A DNA stretch of 64,000 nt from Desulfoluna spongiiphila (GTDB taxonomy: Bacteria; Desulfobacterota; Desulfobacteria; Desulfobacterales; Desulfolunaceae), in NCBI RefSeq assembly GCF_900101345.1, contig NZ_FMUX01000015.1:62001-126000 (forward strand), in the 5' to 3' direction. A program made the translations under genes and the position numbers. Below are positions 8,563 through 17,900 of the stretch, piece by piece (within the stretch, counting starts at the first letter, position 1; the number at the start of each line of letters is the position of its first letter). The notes below the pieces were generated by a model, which ran no database searches, was not told the origin of the DNA, and worked only from the letters and a program-made list of their open reading frames with translations.

Positions 8563-8709
8563 ATGACGATGCATGCAGATCAATTCAGTACCTTACGGCA
8601 AACCGACCCAATGAAACGAAGCGTTCAAAAAAATACTATGGAGTCCCATGGGCACATCAGAAACATCGGCGATCATTCGTGTAATCGCCTCCGAAAAAAA
8701 CTGGATTGA
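8563..8709 (+). CDS. Candidate 48-residue upstream ORF overlapping rtcB
   Basis: ATG 8563 is preceded by the best ribosome binding site in this region (AAAGGAGG, spacing 4-5). The frame runs 48 codons and ends at TGA 8707-8709, overlapping rtcB by 62 nt in another frame. In the rtcB frame a stop lies between this ribosome site and the rtcB ATG, so the site cannot serve rtcB directly. The peptide (MTMHADQFSTLRQTDP...) resembles nothing I know. It may be a translated leader that couples ribosome passage to rtcB expression. Confidence 0.4.
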   Translation: MTMHADQFSTLRQTDPMKRSVQKNTMESHGHIRNIGDHSCNRLRKKLD

Positions 8710-9781
8710 AGGGGCTGCCCTTCAGCAACTGAACACCACCGCAACACTTCCCGGCATGAAGATGGCCATTGGCCTGCCGGATCTTCACCCTGGAAAAGGA
8801 ACCCCTGTGGGGGCGGCCTTTTTTACCCTCACCACCCTCTACCCCTTTCTCATCGGCAACGATATCGGCTGCGGCATGGGGCTGTGGCAAACCGACCTAA
8901 AGCACACCAAAATCAAACGGGATCGCTGGGTTAAAAAACTAACCGGGCTGGATGCACCGTGGAACGGAGACCCCGCGCCTTTCCTTGATGAAGAGCGCCT
9001 GACGCCAGGCGAATGGGACCCGGCCCTGGGCACCATTGGCGGCGGAAACCATTTTGCCGAGTTGCAGACCGTCAATACCATTGAAAACGACGCACTTTTC
9101 CATAAGGCAGGCTTGTCCAAAGGCGCATTGATGCTGCTGGTTCACAGCGGTTCGCGGGGCCTTGGGGAATCCATTCTGAGGCGTCATGTGGCTGTGTACA
9201 AAAACAACGGCCTTGAAGAAGGGTCAGAAGAAGCCGCGGCCTACCTTCGGCAGCACGACCATGCCCTGGCCTGGGCGCGCGTCAATCGAGCCGTCATTGC
9301 CCATCGGTTCTTATCCGCCCTGGGCACACGGGGAAATCGCATCCTCGATATCTGCCACAACAGCCTCACACCCCAGACCATCCAGGGGCAAGCCGGTTGG
9401 CTCCACCGCAAAGGCGCAGCCCCATCCGATCAAGGACTGGTGGTGATCCCGGGCTCCCGGGGCAGCCTGAGCTACCTTGTGTTCCCCACAGCTCCCAACG
9501 AGATGCACGGGGTTTCCCTGGCCCACGGCGCAGGCCGAAAATGGAAACGAAGCGAAAGCAAAGGCCGCCTCCAAAACAGGTACACCCTGGAGGCACTGAC
9601 GCAGACCGCCCTGGGAAGCCGGGTAATCTGCAAAAACAAAGCCCTGCTTTACGAAGAAGCGCCCCAGGCCTACAAAAACATCGACGTGGTGATACAGGAC
9701 ATGCTGGAGGCGGACCTCATCACCGTTGTGGCCACCCTGAAGCCCCTCATCACATACAAGACCCGGGAGGTGCAGGCATGA
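8648..9781 (+). CDS. rtcB: RtcB-type RNA ligase
   Basis: Manganese- and GTP-dependent ligase that joins 2',3'-cyclic or 3'-phosphate RNA ends to 5'-OH ends. Family motifs are in order: DIGCGMG (residue ~73, metal-binding Cys), GGGNHFAEL (~134), HSGSRGLG (~165, His ligand), IPGSRG (~276), and AHGAGRKWKR (~296), which holds the histidine that takes GMP. At 377 residues it is shorter than E. coli RtcB (about 408), matching the RtcB forms paired with PrfH. GGAG lies 4 nt before the ATG. It overlaps prfH in an ATGA junction. RtcB-PrfH pairs are known to repair ribosomes cleaved in the decoding centre, so that role is inferred here. Confidence 0.95.
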   Translation: MGTSETSAIIRVIASEKNWIEGAALQQLNTTATLPGMKMAIGLPDLHPGKGTPVGAAFFTLTTLYPFLIGNDIGCGMGLWQTDLKHTKIKRDRWVKKLTGLDAPWNGDPAPFLDEERLTPGEWDPALGTIGGGNHFAELQTVNTIENDALFHKAGLSKGALMLLVHSGSRGLGESILRRHVAVYKNNGLEEGSEEAAAYLRQHDHALAWARVNRAVIAHRFLSALGTRGNRILDICHNSLTPQTIQGQAGWLHRKGAAPSDQGLVVIPGSRGSLSYLVFPTAPNEMHGVSLAHGAGRKWKRSESKGRLQNRYTLEALTQTALGSRVICKNKALLYEEAPQAYKNIDVVIQDMLEADLITVVATLKPLITYKTREVQA

Positions 9782-10404
9782 GCATCTGGATACAGATCAC
9801 CGCAGGAAAAGGCCCGGCAGAGTGCGGCTACGCCGCTCACCACGTAATGAGACGATTCACCGGCGATGCCAGGGCGCGCCGTCTCAAGGTCATTCCCCTG
9901 GAGACAATCGACGGGCCCCGGCCCGGCACCCTGAAGTCGGCCCTTCTCTCCCTGGATGGCCCGGACATTGAAGGGTTTGTCGCCTCCTGGGCCGGAACCA
10001 TTCAATGGATCGGGCAGAGCCCTTTTCGGCCCGGGCACAAACGGAAAAACTGGTTTGTGGGTATTTACGCTGTCACGCCCCCTGAAGAGACGGATTTTCG
10101 GGATCAAGACCTGAGGATCGACACCATGAGGGCCTCGGGGCCCGGCGGTCAACACGTCAACACATCCAACACGGCGATTCGCATCACCCACCTCCCCTCC
10201 CGGCTGGTGGCCGTGGCCCAGGAAGAGCGGTCCCAGCACCTCAACAAAAAGCTTGCCCTGGCCCGGCTGAAAGAGCTGCTTCAGGTAAGAAACGATAAGG
10301 CAAGCATGGTCGCCCAGCACGCCCAATGGGAAAGCCATACAGCTCTTGAGCGGGGCAACCCGGTTCGGGTTTTCCATGGACCGGGGTTTAAGGAAAAAAG
10401 GTAA
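9778..10404 (+). CDS. prfH: PrfH-type peptide chain release factor homologue
   Basis: A 208-residue class I release factor relative. GPGGQHVNTSNTAIR near residue 120 carries the GGQ that triggers peptidyl-tRNA hydrolysis, followed by the basic helix EERSQHLNKKLALARLKEL. It is far shorter than RF1 or RF2 (about 360) and lacks most of the codon-recognition superdomain, as PrfH proteins do. Its start is fused to the rtcB stop (ATGA), so the two are co-translated. In known pairs PrfH frees the nascent chain from damaged ribosomes so that RtcB can reseal the RNA. Confidence 0.93.
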   Translation: MSIWIQITAGKGPAECGYAAHHVMRRFTGDARARRLKVIPLETIDGPRPGTLKSALLSLDGPDIEGFVASWAGTIQWIGQSPFRPGHKRKNWFVGIYAVTPPEETDFRDQDLRIDTMRASGPGGQHVNTSNTAIRITHLPSRLVAVAQEERSQHLNKKLALARLKELLQVRNDKASMVAQHAQWESHTALERGNPVRVFHGPGFKEKR

Positions 10405-11069
10405 GTTCAGGGCGGATTCTTTGCATTTGCCTATAAAAAAGCCGCACGGGAGTGCGGCGCTCCATGGTGGTGGTGCCATGCATGCCGATGGTATCCACCG
10501 CTTTGGGACGGCCCTTCATGGGTCTATCAACTCACATTGCCCATTATCAATAAACCATCGGTATCTCCACACCTACCCCGGACACGTTCGGTTTTTGCCG
10601 CGCCCGATGGGCACGGCACCACCTTTGCCCACCCTACGAATTCACGAAATATCTCGATGGATCGCCGTGTGTCATGGGTTTGTTTGTTACTTTTCAATGC
10701 ACTGAAATCATTACATAGACGACAAGAAGGACGACATAGAATTTCCCGAGTTTACACCGGGACGACTTTACGATCATCTTAAAACATTGAAAGCTGAATC
10801 CCATAGCCCGGATATTTCAAGGGTGAGAAAAGCGAATAGAAAATTGTGAACTACATTTTGTGTTTTTGGAACAACGTGTTTTCTCGCAACAACCATCTAA
10901 AATAATAAATTATTATTTTGGATTCATCGTTTTCTCATAAAATATACGGGATAGGTTACCCGCGGATGGACCATGCCTGAGCTGGGCGAATACGTGTCGC
11001 CCGGATTGAGGGTGACTCCAAAGGTCATGGAGCCACACAGACAAACCCGACAACCTGAGAGGTACGTTT
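10405..11069. other. Gene-free stretch with repeat halves and a hairpin leader
   Basis: Holds a family E half (10441-10463) and a family D half (about 10598-10640). AT-rich sequence at 10700-10930 shows nothing recognised. A GGGCGA/TCGCCC hairpin (10984-11002) precedes the lipoprotein gene. GAGAGG at about 11057 is the ribosome site of that gene. Confidence 0.6.
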
Positions 11070-12740
11070 ATGAAGATACACGGGCAAACAAACTGGATGA
11101 AGCGGCTGCTGATCGTGCTGGCGGCCCTTACACTGGTGGCCTGCGGAGACAGCGACAACGACAACCCGATCAGCACAACGCCGACATCCAAGACCATCAC
11201 CGGCGTAGCGGCCACAGGAGCGGCCATGGCCAATGCAGCGGTAATCCTTGTGGACAGCCAAGGCAGGCGCCTGGCCGGCACCACCGATGCATCAGGAAAA
11301 TACCGCATCACCGGTAATAACCTCACCCCGCCCTTTGCCGTCACAGTGACCGATGGGGACGGCAACAGGCATTATGCCGTCTCCATGGACGTGGGATGCA
11401 TCAACGTCACCCCGTTGACCGGGGCCATCACCTCAGCCGTGCTGGGCGGTGCCGATCCGTCAACCATCATGGAAAAATTGTCGACGGTAACGGCTGCGAA
11501 GATCACCACGGCACAAAATGAACTGAAGGCGGCCATGGCCCCCCTTCTCGAAGCTTTCGGCGCCGTAGACATGGACTTTATCTGCGACGAATTCCAAGCC
11601 AACAGCCGAGGAATTGACGGCCTTTTGGATGTCATCCGGGTTGAAATCGACGGAGCCTCCGGAACCCTGACCCTGAAAACCACCACAGACCAGGTACTCA
11701 TGGAGGCCAGGCTGGATGAATCAGGGGCCACAGTCACCACGCCCCTCACCCAAGGGGACCTGTCCAACATCCCCCAACTCGACAACAAAGTGTACGGAGA
11801 CGGCGACTACCATGTGGTGGATTTCAATGCGTCCACCACCGATGAAATCACGGAGATGAACTGGGGCTCGGCCCGGTTTACGGCGGACGGATTCGTTACC
11901 CTCACCTTTACGCACTCCAACAAGGGAATCCCGGGGCAGGAAATCCATGACTATACCCTGGCGGACGATGGGATCCTGAGAATTGACGGAGACTCAGGCG
12001 TGGAAGGGGCCTTCAACACAGACAAATCACTGATGGTGCTGAGCGACATCCACCCAGGCGACGGGGACACGGGCGTGGTCTTTTTTATTGAGAAAGGAAC
12101 CGCGACTCCGGCCATCGACGGAGACTACGCCCTGCTGTACTTTACGCGCAACAACACCGGGGAATACGAGACAGACAGCTGGCCCACGGACCTTCATTTT
12201 ACCTGGGACGCCAACAACAAAGAGGCTGCCTACGTTGACGAGGGCACTCCCAGCGTGCTGAGCTACAGCCCAGACGGGTCCCTTAGCGGCCCCAACGGCC
12301 TGACCGTCTTCCCGGCATGCGAGGGTGCCATCCTTGTGGCGCCCCATGCCTCACCGGACGACCCCGGGGTCACCTTGCTGGTGAGAAAACCCACGGCGCC
12401 CTATCCGGATTTCTCGGACACCAATGTCAATGCCATGGCGGACTTCATCACCCCGGGTTTTGTCATCAACACGGAATCCGACGGCTTTACGGGGCACCGA
12501 AATAACATGAGATTGGAAAAACAGACCGATACCACCGGGGCATTAACATTGGAAAGTATCGTCACCGAGGCAACGATTCAATGCGAGAACGGGGTCTTTC
12601 AAAAGATGAATGGCGCAACTCCCGTGGAAGGGTCTTTCGGGGTATACCCCCACGAAGGGATCTTCCTATGGGTGGATGAAAAGGAGGGGGATGGCGACCA
12701 CAGCTTCGGTTTCCATGTGGGATTCAGGACAAATCCATAG
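11070..12740 (+). CDS. Predicted lipoprotein with carboxypeptidase-regulatory-like domain
   Basis: 556 residues. A signal sequence (WMKRLLIVLAALTLVAC) ends in a lipobox with Cys near residue 25, followed by an acidic and Thr-rich linker. Residues about 42-100 (KTITGVAATGAAMANAAVI...GTTDASGKYRITG) look like a carboxypeptidase-regulatory-like beta-sandwich, common in surface proteins. The remaining 450 residues are beta-rich, with repeated GDGDT/GDGDY-type acidic loops, and belong to no family I recognise. Probably outer-membrane anchored. It ends inside the 3' end of the convergent luxR-type gene (17-bp overlap). Confidence 0.8.
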   Translation: MKIHGQTNWMKRLLIVLAALTLVACGDSDNDNPISTTPTSKTITGVAATGAAMANAAVILVDSQGRRLAGTTDASGKYRITGNNLTPPFAVTVTDGDGNRHYAVSMDVGCINVTPLTGAITSAVLGGADPSTIMEKLSTVTAAKITTAQNELKAAMAPLLEAFGAVDMDFICDEFQANSRGIDGLLDVIRVEIDGASGTLTLKTTTDQVLMEARLDESGATVTTPLTQGDLSNIPQLDNKVYGDGDYHVVDFNASTTDEITEMNWGSARFTADGFVTLTFTHSNKGIPGQEIHDYTLADDGILRIDGDSGVEGAFNTDKSLMVLSDIHPGDGDTGVVFFIEKGTATPAIDGDYALLYFTRNNTGEYETDSWPTDLHFTWDANNKEAAYVDEGTPSVLSYSPDGSLSGPNGLTVFPACEGAILVAPHASPDDPGVTLLVRKPTAPYPDFSDTNVNAMADFITPGFVINTESDGFTGHRNNMRLEKQTDTTGALTLESIVTEATIQCENGVFQKMNGATPVEGSFGVYPHEGIFLWVDEKEGDGDHSFGFHVGFRTNP

Positions 12741-14067
12741 ATTTGGGGACGCGGGGGCTCTCCTCTGAAGAGGCTCCGTAGGCGTAAACCTTTTCCAGGA
12801 GTTCCTTGCGGTTCTTGCAATCGAACTTCTGGAAAAGGCGCTGCATGTACGTTTTGACCGTGGATTCGGCGATCCCTTCGAGTTTGGCGGTCTCTTTGTA
12901 GGTTTTCCCCGCCACCACGTGGGAGAGCACCGCCCTCTCCTTCTCGGAGATGCGCTTTAAAAGCCCTTTGGGAAGAAGTTCCGCCAGAATCGATGAGGGT
13001 TCTTCGTCGCCCCGGTTCCCCTGGCGGTGGACCAGGACCTGGATCTTCAGGTGGGAAAAAAGGGCCAGGGTGAGCACCAGCACCACATTGGCCACCACGA
13101 TGAGAAAGGAGAGATAGGGGCTGAAAAGAGTCACGATCAGGCTGCCGAGAAAGATCCCCCCGCACATGGCGCCCATCATGCAGAACTGTTCACTTAAGGT
13201 CCGCTTCGGCGCGATGACCAGGGCAATGACCAGCAGGTCGAAAACCCCGAATGAGGCGTAACTCGCGAACATCCCGATCTGGAGCAGCAGAAGGGAGTTA
13301 AAGGCCACCATGGAAAACGCGATGATGCCCAGAATAACGGCGAGGTAGATGGCTGCGTCATGGGATTTTTTCAGGACATACACGGTGAGGGGCAGCATCG
13401 CCAGATACGCAAAGATATAGAGGCGGCTCGTGTCCCCGGCCTCCGTAAGAGCAGGCGAGATGTACCCGTGCATGAGCCCGCCGGTGACGTAGAAAACAGC
13501 AAACAAAAGGTACACAGCCAAAAAGGGGCGCACCCACAGGACCGGAGACGACGCCGTGGACTCGGTGCGGTCCGTTGACAAACTGTCGGACGCCTGCATC
13601 CAGATTCCGGTGAGAAACATCATCACGCTGATCCCCCCCACCTTCAAGGGCAGGCCCACCGGGAGCCAGTAGATTGAAAAAGGAATCAGGTTCCCTGCAA
13701 CGCAGGCAATGGCTGCGGCAAACAGGGGCTGCGGTGCTGCCCTCAAGGCATTCATCACCCCCACCACAAGGGGCGCAGCCAAGGCGCCCATGACCATAAA
13801 GAGAATGGCGGTGTGGGAGGTGACCACCAGGAGCGAGGCACTGAGCACCCCAAGCAGGGGGAAGGCGTACCGCGAGACATCATTCAAAAACGAAGCGGAG
13901 AGCCGGGAGCACAGAAAAAGGGCCGCGGAGTGAACAGACAGGAAATGGTACACATGCAGGGAATCGGCCCAGGATGGAAGCAGGACCCCTTCAAGGGGGA
14001 TGGCATTGAGCCAGACCAGATAGAGGGCAAGCCCGGCCGTTGCCTTAAGAAACCCTTTATAAAACAT
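12724..14067 (-). CDS. Membrane-bound LuxR-family transcriptional regulator
   Basis: 447 residues. The first about 350 are hydrophobic with roughly ten to twelve membrane segments (for example FLKATAGLALYLVWL, ISVMMFLTGIW, LYIFAYLAMLPLTVYVL), resembling a transporter-like sensor. The C-terminus (about 365-430) is a LuxR helix-turn-helix: LSHVVAGKTYKETAKLEGI followed by AESTVKTYMQRLFQKF. Such proteins are regulators tethered in the membrane with unknown signals. The 3' end overlaps the lipoprotein gene by 17 bp, a convergent arrangement that could give antisense interference. Confidence 0.88.
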   Translation of the reverse strand: MFYKGFLKATAGLALYLVWLNAIPLEGVLLPSWADSLHVYHFLSVHSAALFLCSRLSASFLNDVSRYAFPLLGVLSASLLVVTSHTAILFMVMGALAAPLVVGVMNALRAAPQPLFAAAIACVAGNLIPFSIYWLPVGLPLKVGGISVMMFLTGIWMQASDSLSTDRTESTASSPVLWVRPFLAVYLLFAVFYVTGGLMHGYISPALTEAGDTSRLYIFAYLAMLPLTVYVLKKSHDAAIYLAVILGIIAFSMVAFNSLLLLQIGMFASYASFGVFDLLVIALVIAPKRTLSEQFCMMGAMCGGIFLGSLIVTLFSPYLSFLIVVANVVLVLTLALFSHLKIQVLVHRQGNRGDEEPSSILAELLPKGLLKRISEKERAVLSHVVAGKTYKETAKLEGIAESTVKTYMQRLFQKFDCKNRKELLEKVYAYGASSEESPRVPKSMDLS

Positions 14068-14287
14068 AACGCCCCCACCAATACCTATCCGTAAAAAAAC
14101 GATACGACCCTAACTCGACCCCATTGGGGCCGGGCCGGAGTTCCCCGACCGTTGTCATTGCATCGTATAAACTTAATACAAAACAAGCCGGACCTTCAAG
14201 GGCGATTTCTCTGATTTTAAATTACCGGAGATGTCGTAAGACGGTATAAATGCGGACTGTTCACACAGGCCAATGCTCAGGGTTCCA

Positions 14288-14899
14288 TCAAGTCGGGTCA
14301 ATGGGTTCCATGCATCCGGCCCGCCTCACCGGTTTGATCACCTGGCTGTAATCGGTGATCCACTCTTCCACGGTCAAAGGCTCCTGCTCATACAGGAGAG
14401 GCTTGGCCGGGCTGGGGACACGGTTCCACGGGGCCTTCTTGTCATCGGGGGTATTGTAGTTGCTGGGTGCAGGGAATTTAAACTTGTGTTTACACGCTTC
14501 ACATTGAAGCCCGGACTTGTCCGGCGTGCTCACCTCCATATAATATTTATAGTGATCTCCGTGCTTTTTCATATCCCCGAAGGGACGGATACCATCGACA
14601 TATGCACCCTTTAATGACGAGTAGTGCATCTTGAACCTGGCGGCAAAGACATGCCTCTCCTCTCCGTGCTTTTTCGAATCCAGATGGTAGTCCTCCTTGC
14701 TTACATCCAGTCTGAAATCATCTGTCATACCGAGGATCAGCCAGCGATTCATCAGCGCAGCAGCACGCTTGTGCTCTGAGGGGGTTTCAAACCAGGAAAT
14801 GATCTCATTGAAGGGAGAGTTTTTTTTCTTTTTTCCCGTGTAGCCATTTGTAAAATGGATATCATCGCTTCCCAGCCTGGCAACGCCGAGATATTGCAT
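14288..14899 (-). CDS. ORF continuing the 1361-residue protein in a shifted frame
   Basis: An open frame ending at 14288. The first ATG after the upstream stop is 14899 (GGGGA just before it), giving 203 residues. The same frame is open back past the T8 tract at 14939-14946 and reads sensibly there (GFFKNIPGPTYSSSGN). Removing one T would therefore fuse it to the preceding gene without interruption. It has a CEACKHKF cysteine pair near the end and no family I recognise. Either a frameshifted C-terminus, a product of slippage on the homopolymer, or a separate gene. Confidence 0.5.
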   Translation of the reverse strand: MQYLGVARLGSDDIHFTNGYTGKKKKNSPFNEIISWFETPSEHKRAAALMNRWLILGMTDDFRLDVSKEDYHLDSKKHGEERHVFAARFKMHYSSLKGAYVDGIRPFGDMKKHGDHYKYYMEVSTPDKSGLQCEACKHKFKFPAPSNYNTPDDKKAPWNRVPSPAKPLLYEQEPLTVEEWITDYSQVIKPVRRAGCMEPIDPT

Positions 14900-14936
14900 A
14901 TTCCCCGAGCTTGAATACGTGGGGCCCGGGATATTC

Positions 14937-17900
14937 TTAAAAAAAACCGTCCTGAAAAAGGGTAAGGGTTGCAGGGATAGACGTCCATTTGAATCCTCTC
15001 TTTTCATAATCCTCCCTGGATGACTCTTTGACCTTTTTGCAGGACGCAACCACCATGAACTCCACGGGCTTATCCCACGTGAATCCGTCCAGCGTCAGAG
15101 TTTTTCCGCTTTTATCGTCCTGACGAAACATCCGATGACCGTTCACCCACTCACCGTCTCCGACTTTGATGAGAGCCGTTGCGTGGATATCGTCCTCCAT
15201 CAGCGTGGGATACGCATCCGCAGAGGTAAGGGAATTCAAAAAATCCTTTTCAAGGAACAGGTCTTCGTCTTTGACAAGATAATGCCCGTCGCCGTTCATT
15301 TTATACTCAGCATCCTTATACATCTTTTTTTCAAGGACGGAGAGGCATGCAGGATCGACGACATGCTCCTTGTCTGGGTCAACGGTCAGCAGGAACCATC
15401 CGTAGTCGCGGCTGTAACGTTCCATCATCTTCTTAAAATGATCATGGCTTTTGGGGTAACAGATCACTTTTTTGGTTTTCGGAGCATGGGCCACCATCAC
15501 CGAAAGATAGTAAGGCACATCCTCCAGCAACCCCATGGCCTCGTATATGCCCATGGGCATCAGGTTCATAGGGAACCCCGCCATGGGTTTTAAGCCTCGC
15601 ACGGTCTGGAACGCCAGTTGATAAAACGGCTCGAATACGACCCCGATCCGGCCTTTGAAGGCCCTCTCCTCATCGGTGATGAGCTCGGCCCCGACCAGGG
15701 GACGCATGATGGTTTTAAACTTGATACCCGGCTTGTTTTCATTTCCCCGGTGGAGCTGAATGGATGCCGTACAGGCTTGTGTCGCTTCTTTTTTCAGCAC
15801 CACGATCACCCGCACCTGATCAAAGGGGCTTAAGGCATCAAAGTGGTCCCCATCATCCATGGGCGTTCCGTCGGGCAGGTATAAATTGGCATAGTCACTC
15901 TCTCGGCGTCGCCTTGCCATGGGGACCCAGTCTTCATCTTTTTTCTGTTCACGCCGCCGGGTGTAGATGTTCATGTACTCATAGATATCCTCACCGTATT
16001 CACCGGCACGTGTGGGCGCAAACATCTCGGATAGTCGGTTGACATCCTTTGAATCCATGGTGTGTATCGGAAAATTTTTCTGGAAATCAGACACCACATG
16101 GTCCCCGCGATGCATCATGTAGGCAATCTGGTAGGACGAGGGGATAAAAGGATCTCCGCCCCTGGAGCTCCCATGGAAGGATAGGGGCTCGGCCTGTTTC
16201 TCAGACGTACTGTCCGCCCCGGGAGGAAAATTCATACGCCCCGTGGTGCGTCCCTCACCAAGAAAGAAAAAATCCTTATCAAGAAAGAAATTTCCCCTGT
16301 AGCTAACGGACAGCACACCGTCTTCGTCCTGCTCAACGCCTTTTGTGTTCACGGCAAGCTGCCAGAACTCGGCCAGGGACGATCGTTCATGGCGCTCCAG
16401 GGGAAAGGACCACCCGTCGTTTAAGATAAAATTGGTGATGTATTCGGCAACCCGGTTCTTTTGAAGTTCATGCTGAACCCGTTCAATGGGGGACTCTTTC
16501 GGGTTTTCTCCGGTATCCCGCCAGTACTTTTCACAGGCCGACAGCTGGGCCCTGTAGAGGAGATTAAACAACCCGGCAACGGCTTCGGAACGGATACGAA
16601 AATTGGAGTCCATCAAATCGATGCTCTCAACGAACTCATCGGCGGAGAGCTTCTGGTTGTCCGCCACCTTCTCATCAATGATGAGAAGGGTATTTCCATG
16701 GGAGTTCTTGGTAAACGACTGAAGATCCTTTTCCAGGGTTTTGATCCTGTTCATCAACCCGTCAAACATCCAGTTGTCCACAACGGTAAAGGCGTTATCG
16801 TAAAGTTGAAGCCCTGCCTTGCCCAGTTCTATTGCCGCGACGAGATAAAGGGCCGGGGCAGCTGTAAGGGGGATAACAGATCCCACGCTCAGCACCGCAT
16901 CAAAGACAGCCAGCAGCGCCTTCTTTTGGGTGTCATCCATCTCAAGCATCGTGGCAACGGTGAGCTTTCTCTGTTTTTCAAGGTAGTCCATCCCATCCCG
17001 AAAGCCCCCCTGGGACCAGGCCCCCTCGCCAAAATGAATATCAGACCGCCTGTTCTCGGCTTTTTTGGCTTCGTCCCCGATGTCCTGCCCTGCATACTTT
17101 TCCCCGTACCCCAGGGTGAGGATACGATCGGATAAGGCGTTCAGGTGAATCTTCTCCCCTGCCTCTTTCCGATTTTTGAGTTCGCTGACAATGGCCTGTT
17201 TCACCCCGGAGGCTCGGTTAATCGACAGCTCCAGGTTGTGTGCCGCCGACGCAGTTGAATCCGTATACCCTTTTACAAAAACAAGCCGTGAGGTGTCATT
17301 CCGGTGATCAAGGAGGTACGCAGCGGCAGCATCTACCTGCCCTTTGTGCTCGGCAGTCACCTCAAAACGGTCGCTGTCATAAAACACCTGCTGCATGGAC
17401 TCTTCGGTAAAAAAAGTCTCCCCGCCCTTCTCCTCATCCTGGTCAATGAAAAAGGTCCTGTCGAAATAATCCCGCACTATGTGCTGATAATTTTTCACGG
17501 ACACATCAAGGGAATCAGATGCCGCCGAATAGTCATCAATGCCTTTTTTAGCCACCGATATATTCGATGCGATCTCAACGGGCTTCATCAACCGGTTGAT
17601 GGGCGTCAAAATCTTCTGGCTTGCCTCTGGAAGATCAAACCGCAGGATTTTCTGGCTCATCTTTGAGGCCAGGGAGGCGTCAAATTTATTGATCTTCTCT
17701 GCCTTTTTTAAGAACCCGCGCCCCACATAGCTCTTTTTAATCGCAGCCGTTACAGCATCTCCATCCTTGGCCCCATTGGCATAGGTCAGAAGCCTGGTCC
17801 CGTTCTCCTTGAACGCTTGCATGCTCTCCCAGGTTTTGATGGTGCTGAAGGCGAGGTTCATGGAATCAACAGTTTTAACATCCGCTACATTCATCCTGTC

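Noticed and set aside
10967..11069. Cyclic-di-GMP riboswitch
   Set aside because: The conserved core with its GNRA loop and receptor is missing.
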